This document shows positions 45,416 through 54,909 of a stretch of 64,000 nt of DNA, one piece after another. The notes beneath the pieces are model-generated. The model worked only from the letters and a program-made list of their open reading frames with translations, searched no databases and was not told the origin of the DNA. The stretch comes from Sporosarcina sp. FSL K6-1522 (GTDB lineage: Bacteria > Bacillota > Bacilli > Bacillales_A > Planococcaceae). A program made the position numbers and the translations under genes. The stretch covers positions 3,446,501-3,510,500 of the forward strand of contig NZ_CP152019.1 in the NCBI RefSeq assembly GCF_038622445.1. The letters are read 5' to 3'. Each line of letters begins with the position of its first letter. The stretch's first letter is position 1.

Positions 45416-46378
45416 TTAACGGTTATGCTCTTTCTCCTTTAACACATAGCTGAGCAAATCCAACATAATACGTGCTGCGACTTGCCCTGTCATGCCAGTA
45501 GGGTCATAAGGAGGTGCCACTTCAACTAAATCGAACCCGATGACGTCTCCCCTTTTTGCAATGCCTTCCAATAATTCGTTCACTTCATCATACAAGAGAC
45601 CGCCCGGGGAAGGTGTGCCCGTTCCAGGTGCGATTGACGGATCAATGCCATCAATATCAATCGTTACATAATATTTTTCTCCGGCTGGCAGCTGCGCCAG
45701 TACTTCTTCCACGCCCATTTTCCGCATTTGTCGTGGCGATAGGATTACACTCCCATAATCCCTCGCCGCATCAACATCCTCTTTTTTACTACTGCTAATG
45801 CCTCGGATACCAAATTGGAAGATTTTTTGTACATGATCCATTTCTGACAAACGGCGAATACAGTTGCCGTGGCCATAGCGCATACCCGAACGGTGATCCG
45901 CCCAATCCAGATGAGCGTCAATTTGAATGACATGAAATGGACCTAAGTCTTCCAATCCTTTGCCTACTGCGGCCGTGATGGAATGGTCTCCCCCTAACAC
46001 AACAGGCATAGCGCCTTTTGAGACAATTTTACGAATCGCTTGTTCTGTGTTGTCATGGCTTTGCATCAAATCACCGTGCACCATATCGACATCGCCGCAA
46101 TCCACTACATTCCAATCTGGACCTAGATACGTAATATCATTTTCGATGTCATACGCACCTTCTAATCCGAAACTGTATAGCGTCGAGCCTTCTCGGATTC
46201 CTCGTGGCCCCATCCGAGCACCCGATTTCCATTGGGTTCCCATATCATTCGGTACACCGATGACTGCTACATCAGCATCTAACTCATCCAAATTTGGACA
46301 AATTGGATACTTACCAAACGTACATATGCCTGTAAACGGTAAATTCAACACTTGTTTTTCATCAAGTTTAACCATCAT
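45416..46378 (-). CDS. Agmatinase/guanidinobutyrase-family ureohydrolase
   Basis: A 320-residue manganese ureohydrolase releasing urea from a guanidino compound. Metal-binding motifs are complete: VVLGGDHSITAAV near residue 125, IQIDAHLDWAD near 152 and YVTIDIDGIDPSIAPGTGTP near 240. The family includes agmatinase, guanidinobutyrase, guanidinopropionase and guanidine hydrolase, and sequence alone does not separate them here. The neighbours upstream (APC permease, aldehyde and alcohol dehydrogenases) fit 4-guanidinobutyrate or agmatine degradation. It starts at ATG 46378 behind GAGGGGTAATTA. Confidence 0.85.
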   Translation of the reverse strand: MMVKLDEKQVLNLPFTGICTFGKYPICPNLDELDADVAVIGVPNDMGTQWKSGARMGPRGIREGSTLYSFGLEGAYDIENDITYLGPDWNVVDCGDVDMVHGDLMQSHDNTEQAIRKIVSKGAMPVVLGGDHSITAAVGKGLEDLGPFHVIQIDAHLDWADHRSGMRYGHGNCIRRLSEMDHVQKIFQFGIRGISSSKKEDVDAARDYGSVILSPRQMRKMGVEEVLAQLPAGEKYYVTIDIDGIDPSIAPGTGTPSPGGLLYDEVNELLEGIAKRGDVIGFDLVEVAPPYDPTGMTGQVAARIMLDLLSYVLKEKEHNR

Positions 46379-46448
46379 TAATTACCCCTCTGCTGTCTTA
46401 TTTTCTCACGTTATGTACATGGAGAACCTCCATGTGTCTTGCGAGTAT

Positions 46449-47627
46449 TTACGCGTCTGCTACAAGTTGCTTACCATACGTATTTTGGAACAATGTCATA
46501 TAGTCCTCTTTCGATAATTTACGAGAATTTGTCAGCGTACATAGATGATTGAAAGCTCCTTCAGCAAGGAATTCGAAATCTTTCGGATTGACATTCGGTA
46601 GCTCGTGGAATTTTGGAATGCCAATTTTGCTTGCCAATTCATGCAGCAAAGTCACACCTTCTTGAGCAATTTCTTCCGTTGTTTTCCCTTCTGCTTTCGC
46701 ACCTAGCTTGATAGCGACCATCGCATGCTTTTCCGGATTGGAAGGAATATTGTATTCAAATACATGTGGGAGGAAGATGGAATTCGCTACTCCATGTGGC
46801 GTATCATATAGCCCGCCAAGCGGTTCAGCCATTGCATGCACCGCACCAAGGTCAGCGTTATCAAATGCCATACCCGCAATCATACTGCCCACAAGCATAT
46901 TTTGCCTTGCCTCTACGTCCTTGCCGTTTTCTACAGCTACCGGAAGATGTTTGGCAATTAATTCAATCGCATATAGACTTAGCGCATCTGAAATTGGTTC
47001 AGCAACAGTAGCCGTATACGCTTCAATGGCATGTGTCAGTGCATCCATTCCTGTCGCAGCCGTAATCGACTTCGGCAATGTTAGCGTCAATTCAGGATCC
47101 ACAATCGCTAGTTTAGCAGCGAGTTGGATATCCAAAATTGCTTCTTTCTGCTTCGTGATGGTATCCGTGATAACAGAGCCTGTCGTCACTTCACTACCTG
47201 TTCCTGAAGTAGTTGGAATACAAATAAGCGGCGTAATTTTTCGTTCAAGTTTATCAAAACCATAGTAATCTTTCAGTTCTCCATCATGTGTGAAAAGTAC
47301 GCCAATCGCTTTCGCTGTATCCATAGAGCTTCCGCCACCAAGACCGATCAATAAATCGATGTTGTCATCTTTGAATTTTTCATATGCTTTGACGCAATCG
47401 ATGTCTTTCGGATTCGGCGTAATTTCATCATATACAAGATAGGAGACTCCTTCTTGATCCAACGAATCCGTAATCCTGTCCAAAATCCCCGTTTGAGCAA
47501 GCCCTTTATCGGTAATAATGAGTACTTTTTCACCGCCGAGCTCTTTCGCTCTTTTCCCTACGTTGTTCACCGTTCCATTCCCAAATTCAACAGATGTCGG
47601 TAGATTAAAATTAAATTCCCATCTCAT
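46449..47627 (-). CDS. Iron-containing alcohol dehydrogenase (group III)
   Basis: A 392-residue NAD(P)-dependent dehydrogenase. It has the cofactor motif LIGLGGGSSMDTAKAIGVLF near residue 90, TTSGTGSEVTTGSVI near 138 and the metal ligands in TAATGMDALTHAIEAY (Asp, His) and GAVHAMAEPLGGLYDTPHG (two His). It probably interconverts an amino- or hydroxy-aldehyde and its alcohol in the same pathway as the aldehyde dehydrogenase upstream. The start is ATG 47627 after AAGGGG. Codirectional with both neighbours. Confidence 0.9.
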   Translation of the reverse strand: MRWEFNFNLPTSVEFGNGTVNNVGKRAKELGGEKVLIITDKGLAQTGILDRITDSLDQEGVSYLVYDEITPNPKDIDCVKAYEKFKDDNIDLLIGLGGGSSMDTAKAIGVLFTHDGELKDYYGFDKLERKITPLICIPTTSGTGSEVTTGSVITDTITKQKEAILDIQLAAKLAIVDPELTLTLPKSITAATGMDALTHAIEAYTATVAEPISDALSLYAIELIAKHLPVAVENGKDVEARQNMLVGSMIAGMAFDNADLGAVHAMAEPLGGLYDTPHGVANSIFLPHVFEYNIPSNPEKHAMVAIKLGAKAEGKTTEEIAQEGVTLLHELASKIGIPKFHELPNVNPKDFEFLAEGAFNHLCTLTNSRKLSKEDYMTLFQNTYGKQLVADA

Positions 47628-47664
47628 CACACATTTCCCCTTCCATTTGCATAGGTTTTTAGAA

Positions 47665-49176
47665 TTAGCGAGTTACTTGCAGTTCACTTTCTTTAGACGC
47701 TTCCTCTGTGTCAAACCACCCTGTTGGGCTGACATCTAGGTTAATATTGATTTGCTTCACTTCTGAAAACTCATCCAAACCGAAAGTACCTAGTCCACGG
47801 CCAAGTCCGCTCTGCTTATAGCCACCCCACGGTGCTTCCGCATACGCAAGATTGTAGGCATTAATGGATGTAATCCCGGCTCTAATTTTTTTAATGACTC
47901 GTAAAGCTTTGGCACCGTCTTGCGAGAACACACCAGCTGCTAGACCATATGGTGTATCATTTGCAAGCTCTATGGCCTCTGCTTCATCTTTAAACTTTTG
48001 AATAACGAGTACAGGACCAAAAATTTCTTCTTGAACAATCTTCATATCAGGCGTTGTATTGATAAAGATTGTCGGCTCTACGAAGTATCCTTGTCCAAGC
48101 CCATCGCTCGTAATCCGTTTACCGCCACACACCAATTCGGCTCCTTCATCGATACCGGCTTGGATATAATCCAGTACGGTATTCATGTGGCCTTCACTAA
48201 CAAGGGCACCCATATCCGTCGTTGGATCATCACCACGGCCCACGCGTATGTCCTTCGCTTTACGAACCAGGCTGTCAACGAACTTGTCATGAATGCTCTC
48301 TTCCAGTAGTAAACGAGAGCCCGCATTACACACTTGTCCTGCGTTAACAAAGATACCGTAAAGCGCATAATCCACCGCTGTTTCAAAGTCTGCATCTGCA
48401 AAGACGATATTCGGAGACTTACCGCCCAGTTCAAGTGCCGTTTTCTTAATGTTGCCTGCTGCTGCCTTCATAATGGATCTGCCGACCTCCGTACTACCTG
48501 TAAATGACACCATATCGACTTGATCGCTTTCAGCCAATTCGTTACCGACAGTAGAGCCTCCACCTGTCACCAAGTTGACAACACCTGCCGGAATGCCCAC
48601 TTCTTCAAGAATTTCGAACAACTTAATTGTCGTAATCGGTGTAATTTCCGATGGCTTAAAGACAATCGTATTGCCTGCTGCCAGTGCCGGTGCGATTTTC
48701 CACGCCCCCGTCAATAACGGGAAATTCCAAGGGGCAATCATGCCACATACGCCGACAGGTTCACGAACAATAAGTCCCTGTACAGGATCCGCAACTTCAT
48801 ACGTTTGCCCATTTGGTTTTGTGACAAGACCACCATAGTAACGGAAGCAATCTACTGCATCTGCAATATCAAATTCCGCTTCTCGTAGAGGCTTACCGAC
48901 ATTCGCCATTTCAAGCGCACTCAGCTCCGCTGCCTTTTCCTCCAGTTTATCTGCAATTTTAAATAAATAAGATGCGCGTTCAGCAGCCGACAAATCTGAC
49001 CAAACTCCAGAATCGAATGCTTGACGTGCTGCCGCAATAGCCGTACGCGTTTCTTCTACACTCGCTCTCTCTGCCTCCGCAATTACCTCATTCGTAGCCG
49101 GATTAATTACCTTGCGTGTTTCCTGATCTGCTGCCTGTACCCATTCCCCATTTATGAACATTTTCAACTTCAACAA
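47665..49176 (-). CDS. NAD(P)-dependent aldehyde dehydrogenase
   Basis: A 503-residue class I-type aldehyde dehydrogenase. Rossmann blocks GMIAPWNFPLLTGAWKIAPA and FKPSEITP, catalytic Glu249 in LELGGKSPNIVF and nucleophile Cys283 in NAGQVCNAGSRLLLEE are intact; EIFGPVLVIQKF is also present. It resembles betaine-aldehyde, aminobutyraldehyde and guanidinobutyraldehyde dehydrogenases, and the neighbouring ureohydrolase favours the last. The start is TTG 49176 (or the next TTG), eight bases after GGGGG. The C-terminus extends with an acidic TEEASKESELQ tail. Confidence 0.9.
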   Translation of the reverse strand: MLKLKMFINGEWVQAADQETRKVINPATNEVIAEAERASVEETRTAIAAARQAFDSGVWSDLSAAERASYLFKIADKLEEKAAELSALEMANVGKPLREAEFDIADAVDCFRYYGGLVTKPNGQTYEVADPVQGLIVREPVGVCGMIAPWNFPLLTGAWKIAPALAAGNTIVFKPSEITPITTIKLFEILEEVGIPAGVVNLVTGGGSTVGNELAESDQVDMVSFTGSTEVGRSIMKAAAGNIKKTALELGGKSPNIVFADADFETAVDYALYGIFVNAGQVCNAGSRLLLEESIHDKFVDSLVRKAKDIRVGRGDDPTTDMGALVSEGHMNTVLDYIQAGIDEGAELVCGGKRITSDGLGQGYFVEPTIFINTTPDMKIVQEEIFGPVLVIQKFKDEAEAIELANDTPYGLAAGVFSQDGAKALRVIKKIRAGITSINAYNLAYAEAPWGGYKQSGLGRGLGTFGLDEFSEVKQININLDVSPTGWFDTEEASKESELQVTR

Positions 49177-49376
49177 TTAAATAACCCCCTACTAATTTTT
49201 TTGAGATGTTGCTGTATAACATATGGTATTTTCATTCTAGTTAACGTTTTTAATGAAGCTTTTCATCTTATCATTTTCAATGTTGCCTACCTGCCATTTT
49301 CCGAACAAGCTGTCCCCATTTTCGACATGCAGCTTTGTCGAATCGCATCCCCCCTCTCAATGTAAACCCTTACATT

Positions 49377-50765
49377 TCATCGTACCTCTTCTAGATAGAC
49401 CTCTTTTGAAATGACCTCTTCCTCAAGGACAATCTCTTTATCAAACCCAAGTTCTTGTAACGGTTTGCTGAAAAACTTGGTCATATACAATAGATAAACA
49501 AAACCACATGCTACCCAAATACCGCCGAGAATCATCGCATCCAGCTCCAAATGTGACCATAACCAAAGCGTAAATCCTGCGCCAAGTAGCGGCATAAATA
49601 GATAACGCATATAATCGCTAACGGAAGAGCGTCTACGATTTCGAATGAAGTAATGAAAGATCACCGACAAGTTAACGGATGTAAAGGCAATCAGTGCCCC
49701 AAAGTTGATAAACTTAATCACTTGGTCAAGCGTTAGCACGATACCGAGCAAGGAAATGATGCCGATGACAATAATCCCCGTTGACGGTGTTTTAAAACGT
49801 GCATGGATATGTCCAAATACTTTTTTCGGCAGTACGGAATCTCGCCCCATCGCATACAACACACGCGATGCACTCGTAGTCGCAGCGACACCCGAAGAGA
49901 AATTCCCTAGAATTACCGCAGTCACAAAAATGGATTTAAACATATTGCCACCAACTAGATAGACAACTTCCATCGCTGCAGAATCCGTGTTTGTAAATGA
50001 AAAGCCCGGGTGCACCAATTGTGCTAAATACGCTGACCCAATATAGAGAAACCCGATGATCACCAACATAATGACAATTGCTTTTGGTATCGTCTTTTCT
50101 GGATTAATCGTTTCTTCTGACAATGTAGTCAGCGAGTCGAAACCAAGAAAACTGAAACAAAGGATGGAGGCGCCTGCTAATATAACCGGTAATTCGATAT
50201 CTTTATTGAACAACGGCTGAATAGAGAACAACGTACCTGTACCTACCCCCGCCATCAAACTCTTAATCGTCAAAACCCAGAAAATACCTACAAAGACTAT
50301 TTGTGCAATCACGAAGATTTTACCGGTAGATGCCGTAAACTTAACCCCTAGAATACTAGGTATAACAATCGTTGCCGTTAACAAGATAATCCATAAAACA
50401 TGAGGAATTTCAGGAAATACTGCGTGTAAAAAAACTGCCGACATCAGACACGTAACCATCGGTGTAAGCATATAATCCAGCATAATCGTCCACCCTACAA
50501 GAAACCCCATTTGCGGGTTGATCGACTTTTGCGTGAATGTATAGGCTGAACCTGCGATTGGAAATGCTTTGGCCATCTTGCCGTAACTAAATGCCGTGAA
50601 GAGGATTGCAAGAAAGGCGAGGATATACGCCCCCATAATGACACCTTGCGCAGTAACTGTGGCGATTCCATATGTATTGAAAAATACCATCGGGTTATTC
50701 CATGCAATTCCCAAAAAGACCACTTGAGATAAAGTTAGCGTTCGAATTAGCGTTTGTTTTTCCAT
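49377..50765 (-). CDS. APC-family amino acid/polyamine permease
   Basis: A 462-residue transporter with about 12 hydrophobic spans, starting at ATG 50765 behind GGAGGAGACAGC. Family features: FLGIAWNNPMVFFNTYGIA in the first span region, GSAYTFTQKSINPQMGFLVG near residue 85, and FSFLGFDSLTTLSEETINPE near 210, the APC loop. It is the uptake partner for the dehydrogenase-ureohydrolase unit downstream, so agmatine, putrescine, guanidinobutyrate or arginine are candidates. First gene of the catabolic set; a 200-base gap before the dehydrogenase may hold a separate promoter. Confidence 0.88.
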   Translation of the reverse strand: MEKQTLIRTLTLSQVVFLGIAWNNPMVFFNTYGIATVTAQGVIMGAYILAFLAILFTAFSYGKMAKAFPIAGSAYTFTQKSINPQMGFLVGWTIMLDYMLTPMVTCLMSAVFLHAVFPEIPHVLWIILLTATIVIPSILGVKFTASTGKIFVIAQIVFVGIFWVLTIKSLMAGVGTGTLFSIQPLFNKDIELPVILAGASILCFSFLGFDSLTTLSEETINPEKTIPKAIVIMLVIIGFLYIGSAYLAQLVHPGFSFTNTDSAAMEVVYLVGGNMFKSIFVTAVILGNFSSGVAATTSASRVLYAMGRDSVLPKKVFGHIHARFKTPSTGIIVIGIISLLGIVLTLDQVIKFINFGALIAFTSVNLSVIFHYFIRNRRRSSVSDYMRYLFMPLLGAGFTLWLWSHLELDAMILGGIWVACGFVYLLYMTKFFSKPLQELGFDKEIVLEEEVISKEVYLEEVR

Positions 50766-50967
50766 GCTGTCTCCTCCATCCAGTCTATGGTTTTTAATAT
50801 TTCGAAGATTCACTCTTGCGTTGATATTGACTATAAAGGTTTGTGTAACACAAAGGTCAATAGCTAAATTACGATTTTTTTAGTGGTAAAAAAGACCAAC
50901 ACCTTGAATATCAAATAACCCCTTGTGGTACTTAACCAAACAAAGTCTACATGTAATCTCTCTTCAT

Positions 50968-51001
50968 AAAAAATAGTGCAAACCAAATCGATGGTTTGCA
51001 C
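50968..51001 (-). terminator. Intrinsic terminator of GNAT gene
   Basis: Ten-base stem GTGCAAACCA / TGGTTTGCAC, then ATTTTTT on the minus strand, 53 bases after the stop codon at 51054. Confidence 0.8.
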
Positions 51002-51053
51002 TACTGCGTATATGTGATTCAAAAATAGTTTCTTCACAATCTGTATTCACTAT

Positions 51054-51599
51054 CTAAATCTTCCGCTTTAACGTCTCTTCCATCAAGTTCCAAGCTTCCT
51101 CACAGTTGGGCCCTGTACGAAACGGTTCAAACCCATAGTTTAAGTACATATTAATTGCTTGATAACTCGTTGTTTGGGATATCAAATAGGCTGTTGAATG
51201 ATGCTCTGCTAAAATGTTCATGGCTGCGCTCAAAAGTGGTTTAGATAGCTTCCTTCCTTGATAGGCGGGAATCACACCAACCCAATGGATCCGACCCGCG
51301 ATTTCACCATCGCCAAGCAAATCCCCATACCAAGCTGTCGTTGTCGCAATGGCCTCCCCTTGTTCATTTTCAATAAAGAGACAACGCTTGGTCATATCAT
51401 CGAGATAAGGGCCAAATTCTTTCGCGAAGCGGTCAAGTGCCGCCTGTTCATCTTTGAATTCATCAACACTTGTTTCAATACGCGCCCATGTCTGCTCGTC
51501 CCCTTTTTCAAACAATCGCATCCGATATCCAGGCGGTAGTTCAAATTGAGGAATATTCACCAAATCGTTTCGCACCATTTTCAACGAAATTCGTTTCAT
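51054..51599 (-). CDS. GNAT-family N-acetyltransferase
   Basis: A 181-residue acetyltransferase. The acetyl-CoA binding core is in IHWVGVIPAYQGRKLSKPLL near residue 108, followed by ISQTTSYQAINMYLNYGFEP, the classical GNAT helix-strand end. Substrate unknown. ATG 51599 follows AAGGAGATGGCTTAC; frame upstream has no ribosome binding site. Single gene on the minus strand, between the catabolic operon and the DUF3889 gene. Confidence 0.87.
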   Translation of the reverse strand: MKRISLKMVRNDLVNIPQFELPPGYRMRLFEKGDEQTWARIETSVDEFKDEQAALDRFAKEFGPYLDDMTKRCLFIENEQGEAIATTTAWYGDLLGDGEIAGRIHWVGVIPAYQGRKLSKPLLSAAMNILAEHHSTAYLISQTTSYQAINMYLNYGFEPFRTGPNCEEAWNLMEETLKRKI

Positions 51600-51873
51600 G
51601 TAAGCCATCTCCTTCTGCGATATTCTGATGAATACGCTTTTGCTGTCGCTACTTATTTCCCCTATTATATAACATAGCAATCACAATAGGAGGCACCAGC
51701 TCTTTCATCAGCCAAGTGATACAAGCTTCTCTAAATTATGAACTTTTTGCACTTGTCCTCCTATTTCAAAAGAGGTTGCGAAGGTTTCCATGTAAGTAAT
51801 AGCAATGTGTACAATGTGTATACTTCATCGTTATCTATTTAGTAAATCATGGAAACTTATCTCTATATAAAAT
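51600..51873. other. Gene-free interval
   Basis: About 270 bases upstream of the GNAT gene and downstream of the DUF3889 terminator. I see promoter-like AT-rich sequence but no frame with a ribosome binding site and no repeat shared with the rest of the window. Confidence 0.5.
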
Positions 51874-51908
51874 AAACAGCGCTACAAAAAATGTAGTAAG
51901 CGCTGTTT
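51874..51908 (-). terminator. Intrinsic terminator of DUF3889 gene
   Basis: Stem AAACAGCGCT / AGCGCTGTTT with an inner CTACA / TGTAG pairing, followed by ATTTTATA on the minus strand. Confidence 0.75.
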
Positions 51909-51930
51909 GTATACTGACACTTATATAGGC

Positions 51931-52263
51931 TTATCGGGGCGTTTCTTGAAACTTAATCGTCACTATTTGTTCTGTTTCCGTATTGAACGTAATCCTCACA
52001 AAAACACCAAATTCATGATTTCCTTGGCGTAACCAAAGTTTAAATTTTTCAGTCGTCGTATCCCCTTGCGTTTCTCGGCCTTCATGTAAATAGTCCACTA
52101 CAGTTGCATTGGGATATTCCGATTGGACTTCTTTCATTGCCAATTGTCCCCACTTTGCATAGGCCGGAACGGTTTGTTGGACAAAAGGAAGTGCAGGGAT
52201 TGGAACAGGTGCTGCATACATAAGCAGCCAAATGCTAAATGTCATAACGTTTTTTCGCATCAT
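51931..52263 (-). CDS. DUF3889 family secreted protein
   Basis: A 110-residue protein beginning MMRKNVMTFSIWLLMYAA, a signal-peptide-like segment, followed by the DUF3889 core: YAKWGQLAMKEVQSEYPNAT, VVDYLHEGRETQGDTTTEKF and KLWLRQGNHEFGVFVRITF. The family occurs in Bacillales as exported or membrane-attached small proteins of unknown function. The start is ATG 52263 after AGAGGTGAGCTTC; longer frames lack a ribosome binding site. Monocistronic. Confidence 0.8.
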   Translation of the reverse strand: MMRKNVMTFSIWLLMYAAPVPIPALPFVQQTVPAYAKWGQLAMKEVQSEYPNATVVDYLHEGRETQGDTTTEKFKLWLRQGNHEFGVFVRITFNTETEQIVTIKFQETPR

Positions 52264-52773
52264 GAAGCTCACCTCTTTTTGAGTAGGATGCGTTGTGGGT
52301 TGAAAATCATTCTGGTGTGTACAGACTTTTTGACAAAGTACATGATGATAAAAAACACTGTCCATTTCCCATCAAACACGGATCTATGTACTTCCAATAC
52401 TCTAACTCGGATAGGTTAATTTTATTAAACATATTTTTAAAAAACATCATATGATAAGTGAGATGATTACCTGAAATAATTATTTCAATAATAATTATTT
52501 TCTAAATATTATTACTCACTAAATCCAGCCGACGGTTTATGTTGCCCCTATTTCATGCGAAATGGATTGTTCTTAAAATATCCTTGTAATAGTAGCACAG
52601 ATTTCCAGTAATCTAATTACAGATAGCGGAACAATGCAAAAACTCTATCTTCACAAGATATATCTAAGCATAACCATTTTCAATAAAATAATTATTCCCC
52701 AGGAAATGTCCTGTATCCCGCTAGCTATATAGTACGTTGAGATTGCATAACGAGAAATAATAGAGACAAGGGC
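52264..52773. other. AT-rich gene-free interval
   Basis: About 500 bases between the DUF3889 gene and the T-box promoter. It has a perfect short palindrome GAAATAATTATTTC near 52473 and related ATAATTATT repeats, but no frame with a ribosome binding site. Confidence 0.55.
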
Positions 52774-52802
52774 TTGACCTCCAAAAATTATCATGCTATA
52801 GT
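52774..52802 (+). promoter_or_regulatory. Sigma-A promoter of the T-box transcript
   Basis: TTGACC (52774-52779), exact 17-base spacer, TATAGT (52797-52802), about 30 bases before the first conserved T-box stem. Confidence 0.78.
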
Positions 52803-52829
52803 TCCGACTATACTAAATAGATTATATGA

Positions 52830-53079
52830 GCGTTGAAAAGAACCTTATTAAGCCGGTCTCCCTGTTACAAGAGAATCAGTGGTTGGTGCAAACTGATACA
52901 AAGACTTGGTGAATTTCATTCTTGGAGCTTTTTTTATACTGCTACAGTAAAAGTAGCAGATAAAACGGAGAACACCGTTATGTTAAGAAGTGGGAAACGC
53001 ATATGCTGTTTCCAATTAGGGTGGTACCGCGTGAAAAGCCACGTCCCTATCGTTATCGATAGAGATGTGGCTTTTTTTG
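52830..53079 (+). promoter_or_regulatory. T-box riboswitch, specifier read as phenylalanine
   Basis: A tRNA-sensing leader upstream of an NSS transporter. Stem I runs from about 52830 with the GTTGGTGCAAAC apical loop; its 3' side reads GGTGAATTTCATTCTTGGAGC in two pieces, where the triplet after GAA is TTT or, shifted by one, TTC, both Phe codons. The T-box sequence AATTAGGGTGGTACCGCG is at 53014-53032, and the tRNA-pairing TGGT expects discriminator base A, as in tRNA-Phe and not tRNA-Trp. A terminator (AAAAGCCAC..GTGGCTTTTTTT) ends it at 53034-53079. Uncharged tRNA should allow readthrough. Confidence 0.88.
53034..53079 (+). terminator. T-box terminator hairpin
   Basis: Long stem AAAAGCCACgTCcCTATCG / CGATAGaGAtGTGGCTTTT followed by T-run; part of the 5' arm competes with the antiterminator containing the T-box. 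Confidence 0.88.
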
Positions 53080-53120
53080 TTCTTTCGAGAACACACTATA
53101 AATAGATTGGATGGAATACT

Positions 53121-54482
53121 ATGCAAACATCAGAGCAATGGTCATCGAAGATTGGATTTATTTTAGCCGCAGCAGGATCGGCCATAGGAGTAGGCGCCAT
53201 TTGGAAGCTCCCTTATGTAACAGGGATAAGCGGTGGCGGCGCGTTCTTTCTGCTATTTATTTTATTTTCGTTATTTATCGGTTTCCCGTTGCTACTCGCC
53301 GAGTTTGTCATTGGCCGCAGCACACAAAAAGAGGCCATTAGTGCATATCGAACGCTAGCACCGAATACGAATTGGCATTGGATCGGGAAATTAGGAGTAT
53401 TTACTTGTTTCCTTCTGTTGTCTTTTTACAGTGTTATTGGTGGTTGGATTGTTATTTATTTTACTAAAGGATTATTTGGAGGCATCATTCATGAGGGTGC
53501 TGATTATGGAGCGGTCTTTAACACAACGATTGGCAATCCACTGTTAGTGATTGCTGCGCAATTAGGATTTTTAGTCCTTACTGTCGTCGTTGTAGCGAAA
53601 GGGATTCAAAATGGTATTGAAAAAGCGAGTAAAATATTAATGCCTGCGTTATTCGCATTATTCATCGTACTCATCGTGCGTTCGTTGACACTCGACAATG
53701 CGATGGAAGGTGTAAAATTCTTTTTAGCACCTGACTTCTCGAATATTACCTCTCAAAGCGTTTTGTTTGCGATGGGACAAGCCTTTTTCTCTTTAAGTGT
53801 TGGGGTATCAGTCATGGTGACGTATAGCTCATATTTGTCTAAAAAAGAAAGCTTGATTCAACCTGCGATTTCGATTGTATCCATGAACTTATTGATTGCG
53901 TTACTAGCAGGTTTAGCGATTTTCCCAGCCGTCTTTTCACTTGGCTTAGAACCTGCTGAAGGACCTGGTTTATTATTCGTTGTCTTGCCAGCGGTATTTG
54001 ATCAAATTATTTTTGGCGAAGCATTCCTATTAGGATTTTTAGCCTTATTTTTATTCGCTACATTAACTTCGGCCTTTTCAATGCTCGAAATCATTGTGGC
54101 ATCAATTGTCAAAGGTAACGAGAAGAAACGCGCGAAATATGCCTATATCGTGGGGGCACTTATCTTTGTAGTCGGTGTTCCATCAGCATTATCATATAGT
54201 GTTTTTGCGGATTTCCTGATTTTCTCGAAAAACTTATTTGATAACGCTGATTTTCTAGTGAGTAACATTTTAATGCCACTTGGCGTATTGCTCATTTCAA
54301 TCTTTGTTCCTCGTAAAATTGAGAAAAGCACATTACGTAAAGAATTACTGCAACATTCTCGCTTAGGCTCAACCGCATTTACGATTTGGTTTATCATCAT
54401 GAAGTACATCGTTCCTTTAGTCATTATCGTCGTGTTCCTGGATATTACAGGGATCCTCGATTGGATTGTGGCATTGTTTTAA
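53121..54482 (+). CDS. Sodium-dependent NSS-family transporter, likely aromatic amino acid
   Basis: A 453-residue sodium:neurotransmitter symporter with 11-12 spans. The first span carries [20 protein letters not shown] with the unwound [11 protein letters not shown] sodium/substrate site; [20 protein letters not shown] and [13 protein letters not shown] segments follow ([15 protein letters not shown]). It has the shorter length of bacterial LeuT/TnaT-like members. The Phe T-box leader argues that phenylalanine, or aromatic amino acids generally, is the substrate; family knowledge allows this. It starts at ATG 53121 after GGATGGAAT. Confidence 0.9.
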   Translation: MQTSEQWSSKIGFILAAAGSAIGVGAIWKLPYVTGISGGGAFFLLFILFSLFIGFPLLLAEFVIGRSTQKEAISAYRTLAPNTNWHWIGKLGVFTCFLLLSFYSVIGGWIVIYFTKGLFGGIIHEGADYGAVFNTTIGNPLLVIAAQLGFLVLTVVVVAKGIQNGIEKASKILMPALFALFIVLIVRSLTLDNAMEGVKFFLAPDFSNITSQSVLFAMGQAFFSLSVGVSVMVTYSSYLSKKESLIQPAISIVSMNLLIALLAGLAIFPAVFSLGLEPAEGPGLLFVVLPAVFDQIIFGEAFLLGFLALFLFATLTSAFSMLEIIVASIVKGNEKKRAKYAYIVGALIFVVGVPSALSYSVFADFLIFSKNLFDNADFLVSNILMPLGVLLISIFVPRKIEKSTLRKELLQHSRLGSTAFTIWFIIMKYIVPLVIIVVFLDITGILDWIVALF

Positions 54483-54520
54483 CGGCTTTTGGTATTAGTA
54501 AGATACCATTTATCAAAATC

Positions 54521-54566
54521 AATACCTGCGCACTGAACAATTTTGTTCGTTGCGCAGGTATTTTTT
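54521..54566. terminator. Bidirectional terminator
   Basis: Stem AATACCTGCGCA / TGCGCAGGTATT plus inner GAACAA / TTCGTT pairing, with T-run to TTTTTTC, between the convergent NSS transporter and the 78-residue protein gene. Confidence 0.85.
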
Positions 54567-54568
54567 CT

Positions 54569-54805
54569 TCAACTATTGATGGATGACATCGTTGTCCCTT
54601 TTTGGACATTCGCAAAGTTCTGTTCTCCAACGCGTTTTTTCATTTCTTCTTCAGTCAACGGCGGTGGAATTTGATCGGTAGCTTGCATTGGGGCTTCCTC
54701 CACTCTTTCTACATGCTCCAATGCAACATTTCTTGCATCAATTTTACGCCCATTTGCCTCCATTTCCTCCCGTGTCATTCGCACATCTTCCGGCTTCTCA
54801 CCCAC
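54569..54805 (-). CDS. Small hydrophilic conserved-looking protein
   Basis: A 78-residue acidic protein with no hydrophobic segment: MTREEMEANGRKIDARNVAL near the N-terminus, PMQATDQIPPPLTEEEMKKR in the middle and a disordered-looking C-terminus. GTG 54805 is nine bases after AGGAG; an ATG three codons upstream overlaps that site. I do not recognise the family. Small charged proteins of this sort in spore formers are sometimes spore-associated, but nothing shows that here. Ends at a shared terminator. Confidence 0.6.
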   Translation of the reverse strand: MGEKPEDVRMTREEMEANGRKIDARNVALEHVERVEEAPMQATDQIPPPLTEEEMKKRVGEQNFANVQKGTTMSSINS

Positions 54806-54909
54806 TATAACCATCTCCTAAAAAAATCGTTACTCAATACTATACCCCTCTCTGTTTCGCAATAACCTGAAAAATGAAGTAACAACTCTCCAAATAAACA
54901 GCTTAGTTT

